From Reyranella sp. (GTDB taxonomy: Bacteria; Pseudomonadota; Alphaproteobacteria; Reyranellales; Reyranellaceae): a stretch of 64,000 bases of DNA. The notes under the pieces are model-generated. The model was given only the letters and a program-made list of their open reading frames with translations. It did no database searches and was not told the origin of the DNA. The translations under genes and the position numbers were made by a program. How positions within the stretch are numbered: the stretch's first letter is position 1; every line of letters begins with the position of its first letter. The stretch spans positions 186,073-250,072 of the forward strand of contig JAIEOV010000009.1 in assembly GCA_019750135.1 (NCBI GenBank), in the 5' to 3' direction. Below, in pieces: positions 43,373-50,671 of the stretch.

Positions 43373-44319
43373 CGCGCACGACCTGCCTGGCCGTCTTGTC
43401 CTCGCGCTGCGCTTGATAAGAAACCTGCCGCAGCAAGTTGTCTTCGGTCCAGGTCAGGTACGTCACCTCGACCACCAGCTCGGGCTTCACCCAGTGCACC
43501 TTGCTGAGCTTCAGCGGCGAACCGAAGTGGCTGTCACCCGGCAGCGGCTCAGCAAGTGCCATCTTCGGAATCGCCAAAGGCTTCAGGACGCCGGCCAGGC
43601 GCTTCAACTCCTTGTCGTTGATCCCGGTGCCGGCGCGTCCCGCGTACCGCAGGCGGCCGTCGTCGCTGTAGTAGCCCAGCAGCAAGGCGCCGAGGTACGG
43701 CCGACTGCCCTCGGGGTTGGTCCAGCCGACGACCACGAACTCCTCGCGATTGAGGCACTTGGACTTGACCCAGATCCCGCGGTCACCGGAACTGAGGGCC
43801 GTTGCCTTCGACGTGCTCGGTGTAGCGCAGACCGTCAATCTCCTTCCGGAACAACCGCTGCAGCCTGGCCTTGCGCTCGATCAGGGGCAGATGCGCCGTG
43901 CTTTGGCCGTTCAGGAACAGCAGGTCGAACGCGAAAAAGACAAGCTGGTCCGTGCGGCCCTCGTCCATGGCCGCCTGCAGGCGGCTGAACACCGGAACGC
44001 CGTCCTCATTGAGCGAGCAAAGCTCCCCGTCGATGTAGGCGGACATCACCTTCAGGGACTGAAGGGCCTCGATCGTGCGGCGATACCGGTGCGACCAGTC
44101 CAGCCCTGTGCGCGTAAGCAGCTTTGCCTGTCGGCCGTCGATTCGTGCGTGCATCCGGTAGCCGTCGAACTTGATCTCGTGCACCCAGCCGTCTCCTCCC
44201 GGCGCTTCGTCGACGAGGCGCGTGAGCTGCGGCTTGATCCACTTAGGCGGCCGAGACGTCGTTCCCACCAAGCCAGTGGAGCACAATCCGCCCGCCGAGC
44301 CCATCTGCGCCGACGCCAC
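43347..44319 (-). pseudogene. ligD: LigD-type ATP-dependent DNA ligase, broken
   Basis: The first reading frame (44319-43783) begins at a GTG and carries the adenylation domain with the nucleotidyl Lys in EIKFDGYRM; it stops after HVEGNGPQFR. A second frame (from about 43800 to 43347) continues with SSGDRGIWVKSKCLNREEF and the OB-fold part, ending normally. The residues that should lie between, including motif IV (E-G-[IV]-V-x-K), are missing, so a deletion of about 25 codons also shifted the frame. Polymerase and phosphoesterase domains of full LigD are absent. Intact, it would join breaks in the Ku/LigD end-joining pathway. Confidence 0.85.
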
Positions 44320-44383
44320 AGCAGGCCCGACCGGCGGTCAAGTCGGAAGCGGAGGTAGGTCGTCGGTACCAGAGCTGGTCGAT

Positions 44384-44408
44384 GGAACTCGGTGGGGGCA
44401 AAGCCGTT
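44384..44408 (+). promoter_or_regulatory. EcfG-type (general stress) promoter
   Basis: GGAAC (44384-44388), 16 bases, CGTT (44405-44408) matches the consensus exactly. It ends 28 nt before the ATG of the 27-residue membrane peptide. Confidence 0.75.
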
Positions 44409-44436
44409 GACTGGTACCTGAACGTCGGAGGTAATC

Positions 44437-44520
44437 ATGGCTCGCGCAGGACTGTTATGGCTGCTGGGAATTCCGATCCCCATTCTGCTCCTCATGTGGG
44501 TGCTCGGTTGGCTCCACTAA
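44437..44520 (+). CDS. 27-residue hydrophobic membrane peptide
   Basis: A very short gene. The product starts MARAGLLWLLGIPIPI, continues with LLLMWVLG and ends WLH; one membrane helix spans nearly the whole peptide. Three signals frame it: an EcfG-type promoter 28 nt upstream, GGAGG five bases before the ATG, and a strong terminator 9 bp after the stop. It is therefore very likely a real, separately transcribed stress gene. It may belong to the small alphaproteobacterial peptides with a PIPI turn; function is unknown. Confidence 0.75.
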   Translation: MARAGLLWLLGIPIPILLLMWVLGWLH

Positions 44521-44529
44521 GCCACGCTA

Positions 44530-44558
44530 GAAAAGCCCGGTCATCTGCCGGGCTTTTC
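44530..44558 (+). terminator. Rho-independent terminator
   Basis: GAAAAGCCCGG and CCGGGCTTTTC form a perfect 11-bp stem with a 7-base loop, ending in TTTTCTCTGTCTG. It closes the 27-residue peptide gene. Confidence 0.9.
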
Positions 44559-44827
44559 TCTGTCTGATTGAATCGCTGCTGGGCGCAACGTCGGTGGAGG
44601 CAGGGCTACTTCTGCCAAGCGTATCGCACGAGCAGCGGTTGTCCTCTTTTCCCGAGTAAGCCTTGCCCTGTCCGTCGGTTCCTGGGTCATGATCGTATCC
44701 TTGAGGGCTTAGCTAACGTCCACTGGCGGCTCGGAGTTACGACCCCCGATAAGCACTACCGCAAGTGTTGGGATTGGGTCACATGGCCGGAGGGGGCCGG
44801 GTCCTCGCCATTTTTTTAGGGCGAGAC
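44559..44827. other. Intergenic stretch, no gene supported
   Basis: About 270 bp between the terminator and the Hsp20 promoter. Open frames have rare starts, no ribosome sites and unusual composition. Nothing else is recognised. Confidence 0.5.
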
Positions 44828-44855
44828 CTTGACGCTGGGGCGCCTTTTCCTAGAT
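44828..44855 (+). promoter_or_regulatory. RpoH (sigma-32)-like promoter of the Hsp20 gene
   Basis: CTTGACGC (44828-44835), 13 bases, CCTAGAT (44849-44855). This fits the alphaproteobacterial RpoH pattern (CTTGNCNC, 10-13 bases, CYTATNT) with one mismatch. It implies a 5' leader of about 87 nt. Confidence 0.65.
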
Positions 44856-44861
44856 CGACGT

Positions 44862-44947
44862 CCGGCGGGTCCTGAAGGGCCTGCTCGCACGGCCGGTCGC
44901 CCTGCGGGGGGCCGGTCGCATACCCATCGCTCATGAGGAGGATGACA
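44862..44947 (+). promoter_or_regulatory. ROSE-like RNA thermometer in the Hsp20 leader
   Basis: The final hairpin (44925-44944) pairs CATC-G-CTC with GAGGATG, leaving one bulged G and a 5-base loop. This hides the GAGGAGG ribosome site. UCGCU against AGGA with a bulged G is the ROSE signature. A GC-rich stem lies upstream (around CCGGTCGCCCTGCGGGGGG). Melting at heat shock would expose the start. Confidence 0.7.
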
Positions 44948-45403
44948 ATGCGTTCCGACTTCGATTTTGCCCCCCTGTATCGGGCCACTGTCGGCTTCGA
45001 CCGCGTGTTCGACATGCTCGATACGATGGCTGGCCAGCCCAGCCCCGGGGGCTACCCGCCCTATAACATCGAGAAGACGGCCGACGATGCCTGGCGCATC
45101 GTCATGGCGGTGGCGGGCTTCAGCGAGTCCGAGCTCAACGTGATCCAGAAGGAAGACGAGCTCCTGGTTACGGGCAAGGGCCATCCTGACCGCCGCGAAG
45201 GCACCGAGTACCTCTATCGCGGTATCGGCGCGCGCGACTTCGAGCGACGCTTCCAGCTTGCCGACCACGTCCGCGTGACGGCCGCCAAGCTGCAGAACGG
45301 CCTGCTCTCCATCGACCTGCAGCGCGAGCTGCCGGAGGAGAAGAAGCCCCGGCCGATCCCGATCGAGGCCCAGGCAACGCCGCGCACGATCACTCAGCAG
45401 TAG
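44948..45403 (+). CDS. Small heat shock protein, Hsp20 family
   Basis: A 151-residue IbpA-type alpha-crystallin chaperone that holds unfolded proteins in the cytoplasm. The N-terminal MRSDFDFAPLYRATVGFDRV, the start of the core PPYNIEKTADDAWRI (about 37-51), the NGLLSIDLQRELPEE end of the fold (about 116-130) and a PRPIPIEA tail with the I-x-I contact are present. ATG 44948 is chosen over 44942 by spacing from GAGGAGG. Control is probably double: RpoH-like promoter and ROSE-like leader. Confidence 0.93.
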   Translation: MRSDFDFAPLYRATVGFDRVFDMLDTMAGQPSPGGYPPYNIEKTADDAWRIVMAVAGFSESELNVIQKEDELLVTGKGHPDRREGTEYLYRGIGARDFERRFQLADHVRVTAAKLQNGLLSIDLQRELPEEKKPRPIPIEAQATPRTITQQ

Positions 45404-45469
45404 TCCCGTCGGGGACCGGGCGCGCCGGCGTCCGGTCCTCAAGGCGCATGTCCAATCAGGAGGTAAGGC

Positions 45470-45544
45470 ATGACGACGACGTCAGCTGCCCCCACGCTTG
45501 GCGACGCAGGACTAGCGCCGCCACGCCTTTGCGTGCGGCCGTAA
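45470..45544 (+). CDS. Possible 24-residue peptide downstream of hsp20
   Basis: The frame MTTTSAAPTLGDAGLAPPRL is followed by four more residues and a stop. A strong AGGAGG lies 8 bases before its ATG, 66 bp after the Hsp20 stop. It may be a tiny gene or the remnant of a second gene in the heat-shock unit. There is no family match that I know. Confidence 0.35.
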   Translation: MTTTSAAPTLGDAGLAPPRLCVRP

Positions 45545-45628
45545 CGCTCGTCGAGCCCGTACAAAAGAAATGGCCCGCCATGGGTGGCCAGGCAGGCCAA
45601 GGGGGGGTGTGGGAGGAAGCAACGGCGT

Positions 45629-45654
45629 AACGGCGACCGGCGTGGACGGGTTCC
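45629..45654 (-). promoter_or_regulatory. EcfG-type promoter match without an obvious gene
   Basis: On the minus strand GGAAC (45654-45650), 17 bases, CGTT (45632-45629). The sequence fits exactly, but only short unsupported frames lie downstream before the Hsp20 gene. It could be a relic or drive an RNA antisense to hsp20. Confidence 0.35.
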
Positions 45655-45662
45655 TGCGGCTT

Positions 45663-45932
45663 TCAGAATACCGACCTGCGCCTCAGGGGCATTCGCCTCC
45701 CTCGCTTGTCAAAAGCGACCGCCTCGCTCGATTGGACGGCTTGGCCAAGGTGCGACGACGTTTGCTTCGCCAAGCGGCGACCATGATCCGTTACGGCAAT
45801 ACCTTGGGCGCCCTCACGAATGACGCCGGCCAGCTCGAAACGAAGCCGAAGTGCCGGAGGGACCGTGACAAGCTCGCCGTTGACCAGCTTCCGCAGCAGG
45901 TCGAGCTCGAGAGTGCTGAGCGTGCAGGACAT
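45663..45932 (-). CDS. Small hypothetical protein
   Basis: An 89-residue protein starting MSCTLSTLELDLLRKLVNGE, with a segment around VIREGAQGIAVTDHGRRLAK that looks like the end of a winged-helix domain. Its start is related to that of the truncated frame at 40731-40853. Each of the two lies beside a copy of the helicase/Lrp junction. Function is unknown. Confidence 0.5.
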   Translation of the reverse strand: MSCTLSTLELDLLRKLVNGELVTVPPALRLRFELAGVIREGAQGIAVTDHGRRLAKQTSSHLGQAVQSSEAVAFDKRGRRMPLRRRSVF

Positions 45933-45974
45933 GGCGGACAAACGCCAATGGCTTGATCGCGTTGCGGGCCATGG

Positions 45975-46308
45975 CAGCGCTCCCCGCGAGCACCGCGAGC
46001 CGCGCGAGCACCGCGAGCACCGCGAGCCAAGGCCGCGGACGGAGCATCGCGGCGAGCACGGGGCCGAGCATCGCGCGGAGCCCTGTGGCGAACATCGGGT
46101 CGAGCCCCGCAGCGAGCACAGGGCGAAGCCGCGCGAGCACCGCCGCGAGCGGCCGCATCGCGAGCACCGCTGCGACCATCGTCCCGAGCGCCGCGAGCGC
46201 CGGCAGGAGAGCCGCCACGAAGGCTCGCCGATGGGCCTTGGCAATCACTTCCCGGCTTTCTTGGCGATCACGTCCCGGCTTTCCTGGCCCGCCCGTCGCG
46301 CTAGAGTG
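45975..46308 (+). pseudogene. Duplicated 3' tail of the putative RNA helicase gene (copy 2)
   Basis: The frame encodes an Arg/Glu/His-rich tail (REHREPREHREHREPRPR, then GSPMGLGNHFPAFLA) matching the last 110 residues or so of the protein encoded at 63496-64000. There is no helicase core. A 22-bp tandem duplication near the end (TCCCGGCTTTC twice) shifts the frame past the original stop. The other strand also reads open here, which is a by-product. Confidence 0.8.
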
Positions 46309-46330
46309 GTCCGCCAACCCGCAGGGGATC

Positions 46331-46490
46331 ATGCAGACCATCTTCGTCATGGTGAAATGCGAGCTCGGTAAGGCCTACGACGTGGCCGACGATGCCTGCA
46401 ACGTCGAGCAAGTGTCCGAGGTCTACTCGACCTCGGGCCAGTACGATCCGTGAAGGAGACGTTCGCACTGATTACGTTCAAGGCTTTTAA
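46331..46490 (+). pseudogene. Lrp-type gene remnant with internal deletion (copy 2)
   Basis: The first 37 codons match the intact Lrp-domain gene at 63230-63469 (MQTIFVMVKCELGKAYDVAD), up to SGQYD. Sequence then jumps to the end of that gene (GTGAAGGAGACGTTCGCAC), so about 80 bp are lost and the frame ends at once in TGA. The original 3' end (AAGGCTTTTAA) is still visible. Confidence 0.85.
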
Positions 46491-46684
46491 CCAGCCGTGT
46501 CAGCAATTTTGAAGGCCCCGATCACTGTTCGCCCAGCCCAAGTCTTTCGATATTCGAGAGTTCGTTCGAACAGAAACCCTCTCAGAAGATGTTCCGTCGG
46601 AAGAACAACCAAAACGTCCCCACAAAGCCGCGCGCCCTTCAGGCGACTCTGTAAGAGTCGAAGCGTCTCGCGTTGGATGCTCAT
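46487..46684 (-). CDS. Small hypothetical protein, second gene of a pair
   Basis: A 65-residue frame starting MSIQRETLRLLQSRLKGARL. It begins 8 bp after the stop of the 273-residue frame upstream, with GGGCGA as a weak ribosome site. Its end overlaps the Lrp remnant, so its C-terminus may have been fixed by the rearrangement. Composition is less GC-rich than the catabolic blocks. No family recognised. Confidence 0.45.
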   Translation of the reverse strand: MSIQRETLRLLQSRLKGARLCGDVLVVLPTEHLLRGFLFERTLEYRKTWAGRTVIGAFKIADTAG

Positions 46685-46692
46685 CGTTCGCC

Positions 46693-47514
46693 CTACTGTG
46701 TCTCACGTTTCGGGAAGCTGTTTGCATTCCCTTCGTTGGAGCAGTTTGGCCTTTTCACTACCTCTTGAAGTCGTTCGATTTGCCTGCAGACGTGATCATA
46801 AACGTCCGATATTCGAGCGCTCGGGAACCGGCGGAATTCTTCCCACTCTGACATAAGCTGCGCGATGAGTTCATGTGCCAGCTCCTTCTCTCCATAAGCA
46901 AAGGCGCCGCAGATGCCACCCAACAACGTATGCCATAGGGTTCCCACGTCGCTGTTACGCAGTACCCAGATCGACAACCTTTCAAGGCCCTGAACGCTAG
47001 GCCCTCCAACGAAATTCCATATGTGATCGATTCTCGTGCTGATGTCCCCAACAACGCGCGCAAGTTGTTCGATCTGTATGTTGGACTCAAATGGTGGGTA
47101 GTCTTGCGTCTCTTGCCCGTCCATCATCGACGATACAGTCAATACATCGAAGTCCAAGAAATCGGGCTGGCCGTCTGTCAAAGAGAATACGGTTGGCACC
47201 TCGCAATCGGTTGAAGTATCGGATCCCAGTGCAGTGGACCTTAAGGCGTTCACTCGTTCGTCATAGAGTCCCATTCGAACTCGTAGCGTGCAGCTCCCGT
47301 CATCACGCTTCCACGCGCTGACCAGCCAAGTGGCCGCGACGCCAGCACAGAGCGCACGCACCGCCTCAAACGATAAGTCCTCCCGAGCAATACGCGCACC
47401 GCTCACGGAACACTCTGGGTTGAGGCTGCGCCACAGCTTTGTAGCGGCTCGAAGTTTGAAGGTGGATGAATGGTCGATCTTCACGTCGAGGGTGCTCCCA
47501 TCGGGGGCGCGCAC
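46693..47514 (-). CDS. Hypothetical protein, possibly acquired
   Basis: A 273-residue soluble protein starting from GTG (MRAPDGSTLDVKID). It has two mixed alpha/beta parts: an N-terminal half with LRVRMGLYDERVNAL and a helical C-terminal half (VVGDISTRIDHIWNF, EKELAHELIAQLMSEWEEF). There is no signal peptide or membrane segment. The start lacks a clear ribosome site, so the N-terminus may be wrong or lost. Base composition and codon use are visibly less GC-rich than in the flanking blocks, a sign of transfer. Function is unknown. Confidence 0.55.
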   Translation of the reverse strand: MRAPDGSTLDVKIDHSSTFKLRAATKLWRSLNPECSVSGARIAREDLSFEAVRALCAGVAATWLVSAWKRDDGSCTLRVRMGLYDERVNALRSTALGSDTSTDCEVPTVFSLTDGQPDFLDFDVLTVSSMMDGQETQDYPPFESNIQIEQLARVVGDISTRIDHIWNFVGGPSVQGLERLSIWVLRNSDVGTLWHTLLGGICGAFAYGEKELAHELIAQLMSEWEEFRRFPSARISDVYDHVCRQIERLQEVVKRPNCSNEGNANSFPKRETQ

Positions 47515-47631
47515 AGGCGGTCGGTCGCTATGACCGTCCGCAAGGCGGGGATCTCAAGTGCACACTTTGAAACTGCCGATTGATTGCGTCAATTGGCAAT
47601 ACGACTACTTTTACGTGTGTAGACATGGGGC

Positions 47632-47775
47632 CCTTGACGATGGCTCACCGATGGGGCCAGGCGAACACGTACCGGCTTTCCCTGCCTGCCCGTCGCGTTG
47701 GAGTGGTTCGCAAACCGGCAGGGGATCATGCAGACCATCTTCGTCATCGTGAGAGGCGAACGGGGCGCGCACTGC
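47632..47775 (+). pseudogene. Helicase tail / Lrp start fragment (copy 3)
   Basis: GACGATGGCTCACCGATGGG to CCCGTCGCG matches the last codons of the putative helicase, then the spacer (GGTTCGCAAACCGGCAGGGG), then ATGCAGACCATCTTCGTCAT of the Lrp gene. Homology fades after about 25 bases of the Lrp gene. It is the shortest of the three copies. Confidence 0.75.
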
Positions 47776-48423
47776 TGTCGGCCGGTCCTCTTGGCGGGGC
47801 GGGAGGGGCCCATTGTTCGGTAGCCAGCGCTTCGACCGACGATGGGTCTGGCATTGCCCCGATCCCGCCTTCGTAGGCTCCAACGGCATTTGTTCCGTGC
47901 TCGTCGTGGTGATTTGTCAGATCGCGCCGCGTCCAGTTGATCACTGGCTCGTAAGGCACGATGCGGCGGCCAGTCCTCGGATCAAATGCGGCCGACAACT
48001 GCGGCACCGGCATCGTCAACACGCTGTTGAGCCAGTCGGGAATCTGCGGAGTTGAATCGGGCTCCTCCACACTTGGCGGCACAGTCGACGTTTCCACTGT
48101 GTCGGAAGGCTCTGGCGCAGCCGTATCAATGCTGGCGGGCCAAGCGCTCTCTGGAGGTGGAACGTCATTCTCGTTCGCGCTGAAGCCCGGCACATCATCG
48201 TCTCTCAGCTCTACGCGAAAGCCCGGAATGTCATTTGGCGACTCAACGAGGAAGTTCGTCAGGTCGGGCGACGAGCTGACGGAAGCAGTGCCTCTGATGC
48301 TGGCGCGGCAAAGTTGAGCGTGTGTCGTACCAGGGGTTGGGATAGCAAGCCGTCTCGATCGATACCGAAGTCCTGTCTGCCGCGAAGCCAACGCAGATAG
48401 GGATGAAATAAGTAGTAGAACAT
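47744..48423 (-). pseudogene. Frameshifted hypothetical gene
   Basis: The start MFYYLFHPYLRWLRGRQDFG lies in one frame (from 48423). The rest (TNFLVESPNDIPGFRVELRD, then PDWLNSVLTMPVPQL and VPYEPVINWTRRDL) lies in another, the switch falling about 48260-48320. The second part has the DIPGFRV and DPRTGR-type segments I recall from rhizobial hypothetical proteins. The 3' end now runs into copy 3 of the Lrp fragment. A sequencing error at the frame switch cannot be excluded. Confidence 0.5.
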
Positions 48424-48562
48424 CGCGGCATCTCCCAGATGGCGACACTGGCCCCAGCGGTGAACTGCTTGGTGGAGCTGTGAGCGGAGAATCCGCGATT
48501 GAAAACCTGGATGCCAAACGCGGAGTTGCCACGTTTCGGGCTCCATGTTTCGAGGCCTGCTT

Positions 48563-48892
48563 TTACTTCGTTCTTCTTACGATCGTTCTGTCTGTGTCAG
48601 GTTTTGTATTCTTCGGTCGCCCACCTTTGCGGTCACGAGCCGCGCTGCTCCAGATGTCGAGAGCTATCTTTCGCGACAGGCCAAAGTGATTCATAGCTGC
48701 TCCCAGTAGCACGTCGCGGCCCGCTCTCTTTCGTTCTGTTCTGAGCACCTGTCGCTTCTCTTCCATAAAGACGAGTACTACGCTGTCGGAAGGACGGCGT
48801 GCGGCTGCAAGCGGTCGAGAAGCCGGCTCCTTCCCGTCGGCAGGCTCTGGCCAGCACCGTCTGCAATCATCGGCTAGTACTGACAAGTTCAA
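48563..48892 (-). CDS. Hypothetical basic protein
   Basis: A frame of 109 residues; the better-looking part begins at an ATG at 48766 (MEEKRQVLRTERKRAGRDVL) and ends with GGRPKNTKPDTDRT, a basic tail with an AT-hook-like GRP. There is no clear ribosome site. It could be a short DNA-binding protein or a remnant. Confidence 0.3.
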   Translation of the reverse strand: MNLSVLADDCRRCWPEPADGKEPASRPLAAARRPSDSVVLVFMEEKRQVLRTERKRAGRDVLLGAAMNHFGLSRKIALDIWSSAARDRKGGRPKNTKPDTDRTIVRRTK

Positions 48893-49378
48893 CCAGAATG
48901 GATGCCTATCGAAGTAGAGGTTGCGTTACCGAGGCACACTTCTCCGCTGTAGTCACGAAGGCGAAGATCACTTCGTGGCGTGATCGACCGCGACGGTTCC
49001 TTGCCCCATTTGCAGCCAAAGAGCGCAAGGCATTGAGCCCGCCAGCCATGCAGCAGTTCTGTGGGCGCGGCGGCAAGGGACACAGGAGGCTCGTTCAGGC
49101 CCGACGCTGCTCTAATCCCTTACATCCTCGCAACGCCGGCTATCGTCCGAACGCCATCCGCTCGCAGCAGCTGAGAGTCGCTGCGTGTTACGATCCAGAT
49201 GACTGCCTGGGGGATCGACCACCATGATGATGACAAGGTGCCCTCGGACCTCTGCTCGCTGGCAGGAAGTATACGGGCAGGATTTGAAAGAAGCGTTCGA
49301 AATTGCGGTGAAAATTGGCAGATTACTGAAAGAGACTTCCCGTCGTTGAGAAGGCCCGCTGCGGTGTCAGCACAAATG
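48893..49378. other. Low-coding boundary stretch
   Basis: About 490 bp at the right end of the accessory region. Frames on both strands lack ribosome sites and protein-like composition. I see no tRNA, integrase or direct repeat that would mark an insertion end. Confidence 0.5.
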
Positions 49379-49406
49379 AAAAGACGGCGCAGCAAGCTGC
49401 GCCGTC
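49379..49406 (-). terminator. Rho-independent terminator of the amidohydrolase gene
   Basis: GACGGCGCAG and CTGCGCCGTC form a 10-bp stem with a 4-base loop. On the minus strand TTTTCATTTG follows, so it ends transcription of the 49436-50578 gene. On the plus strand ATAAAAA follows. Confidence 0.85.
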
Positions 49407-49435
49407 ATAAAAAGATGCCGCCGGCGTCGGCTGTC

Positions 49436-50578
49436 TCAGTTGATCAGCCCATAAAACTTCCCGGCGTTGGTGCAGGTGATCATCTTGGTCACCTCCGGCG
49501 AGACCTCGGCGAACTGCTCCTTGATGTACTGCGCCGAGTTCGGCCACACGCCGTCGCCGTGCGGGTAGTCGGAGCCCCACATCAGGCTCTCCGCGCCCAT
49601 CTCGTCGATCAGCTTGGCGCCGATGCGGTCGAACTGGAAGGTGGCCTTGCACTGGCGGCGCCAGTAGTCGCTGGGCTTCATCTTCAGGCCGAGGTCGGTG
49701 AAGCGGTCCTCCCATTCGAAGTCCATGCGGTCGAGCGCATAGGGGATCCAGCCGCAGCCCGATTCGCCGAAGGCGATGCGGATGTTGGGATAACGCTCCA
49801 GCACGTTGGCCGCGATGATCGCCGCCAGGATGTTCACCAGGTTCATCTGGAAGCCGGACACCACGGTGAAGAACACCGAGCGACCGACGCGGCCGGGATG
49901 CTTCTGGATCATGTCGGGCGGCACGTTGGGGAAGGTGTGGAAGTGCAGCGGCAGCTGCACGTCGTTCACCGCCTTCCACAGCGGCTCCCACATGGGATGC
50001 CACATCGGCTCCATGTCCCACGAGCAGGAGAGCTCGAGGCCCTTGATGCCCATCTTGGCGACGCGATAGATCTCCTGCACCGCCGCGTCGATGTCGCCGT
50101 AGGGCAGGCAGGCCAGCCCGATATGGCGGTCGGGATAGTGGCTGCAGAACGCCTTCAGCCAGTCGTTGTAGATGCGCAGCATCTCGTTGGCGGCGTCCTT
50201 GTCGTTCAGCCGGCCGGCCGCGCCCAGGATGCCGTAGATCACCTCGGCATCGACGCCGTCGCGATCGAGGTCCTTGATGCGCAGATGCGGGTCGGAGACG
50301 CGCATGATGTTCTTGGCGCCGTCCTCGTAGAGGCCGGTCTCGGCCATCACGTCGACACGGTGATGCTTGCCCTTGACGTACTTGCTGCCGGCCGGGCCGA
50401 CGCCGTTCTTGAAGCCGAAGCTGGCGCCGTTCTTGGCCGTCCATTTCGGGCCCTCGTCGCTGTCGACGACGTACGGCATACGGTCCTTCAACTCGCGGGA
50501 GGCCATGGACGTGAACAGGTCCGGCGGCATCCAGGGCATGTCGAGATGGCAGTCGGCAGAAATGCGATTGTACTGCAT
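49436..50578 (-). CDS. Amidohydrolase family protein (ACMSD-like)
   Basis: A 380-residue metal-dependent hydrolase/decarboxylase of the amidohydrolase-2 family. SADCHLDMP (about 7-15) resembles the first metal motif, LHFHTFPNVP the middle His, and WGSDYPHGDG (about 340) the late Asp. ACMSD-type relatives decarboxylate aromatic or semialdehyde acids; others hydrolyse lactones. AAGGGAG precedes ATG 50578 by 6 bases. It diverges from an SDR gene by 93 bp. Confidence 0.88.
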   Translation of the reverse strand: MQYNRISADCHLDMPWMPPDLFTSMASRELKDRMPYVVDSDEGPKWTAKNGASFGFKNGVGPAGSKYVKGKHHRVDVMAETGLYEDGAKNIMRVSDPHLRIKDLDRDGVDAEVIYGILGAAGRLNDKDAANEMLRIYNDWLKAFCSHYPDRHIGLACLPYGDIDAAVQEIYRVAKMGIKGLELSCSWDMEPMWHPMWEPLWKAVNDVQLPLHFHTFPNVPPDMIQKHPGRVGRSVFFTVVSGFQMNLVNILAAIIAANVLERYPNIRIAFGESGCGWIPYALDRMDFEWEDRFTDLGLKMKPSDYWRRQCKATFQFDRIGAKLIDEMGAESLMWGSDYPHGDGVWPNSAQYIKEQFAEVSPEVTKMITCTNAGKFYGLIN

Positions 50579-50671
50579 GCTTCGCTCCCTTATTGCCCGG
50601 ATTGTGCGCGCCTGCCGGCCAGCCCTGCAAGGGCTCCGGCTCTGGATTTCGACAGGCAAAGGGAGGCAGCC

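Noticed and set aside
44568..44819. Possible 83-codon gene before hsp20
   Set aside because: It has a rare start and no ribosome site, is Trp/Cys/Arg-rich, and lies between a terminator and a promoter.
45939..45963. GCAAC-N16-CGTT on the minus strand before the 89-residue gene
   Set aside because: It has the same -35 mismatch and would place the start of transcription almost on the ATG.
45975..46250. CRISPR-like regular repeats
   Set aside because: The periodic GAGCACCGCGAGC pattern is coding repeat DNA of the helicase tail, with no spacers of constant length.
45663..46350. Minus-strand Cys/Arg/Ser-rich frames opposite the helicase-tail copy
   Set aside because: Their composition mirrors the Arg/Glu repeat DNA on the other strand; only the part before 45932 looks like protein.
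47744..48532. Single 262-codon hypothetical gene
   Set aside because: Only its second half looks like protein; the first part reads better in another frame from 48423, so I list a frameshifted gene instead.
48799..49227. Plus-strand 142-codon frame near the right boundary
   Set aside because: It has no ribosome site or protein-like features and overlaps a competing minus-strand frame.
40437..49406. Genomic island with integrase and attachment sites
   Set aside because: The region is accessory in character, but I found no integrase, tRNA or flanking direct repeat, so I do not call island ends.
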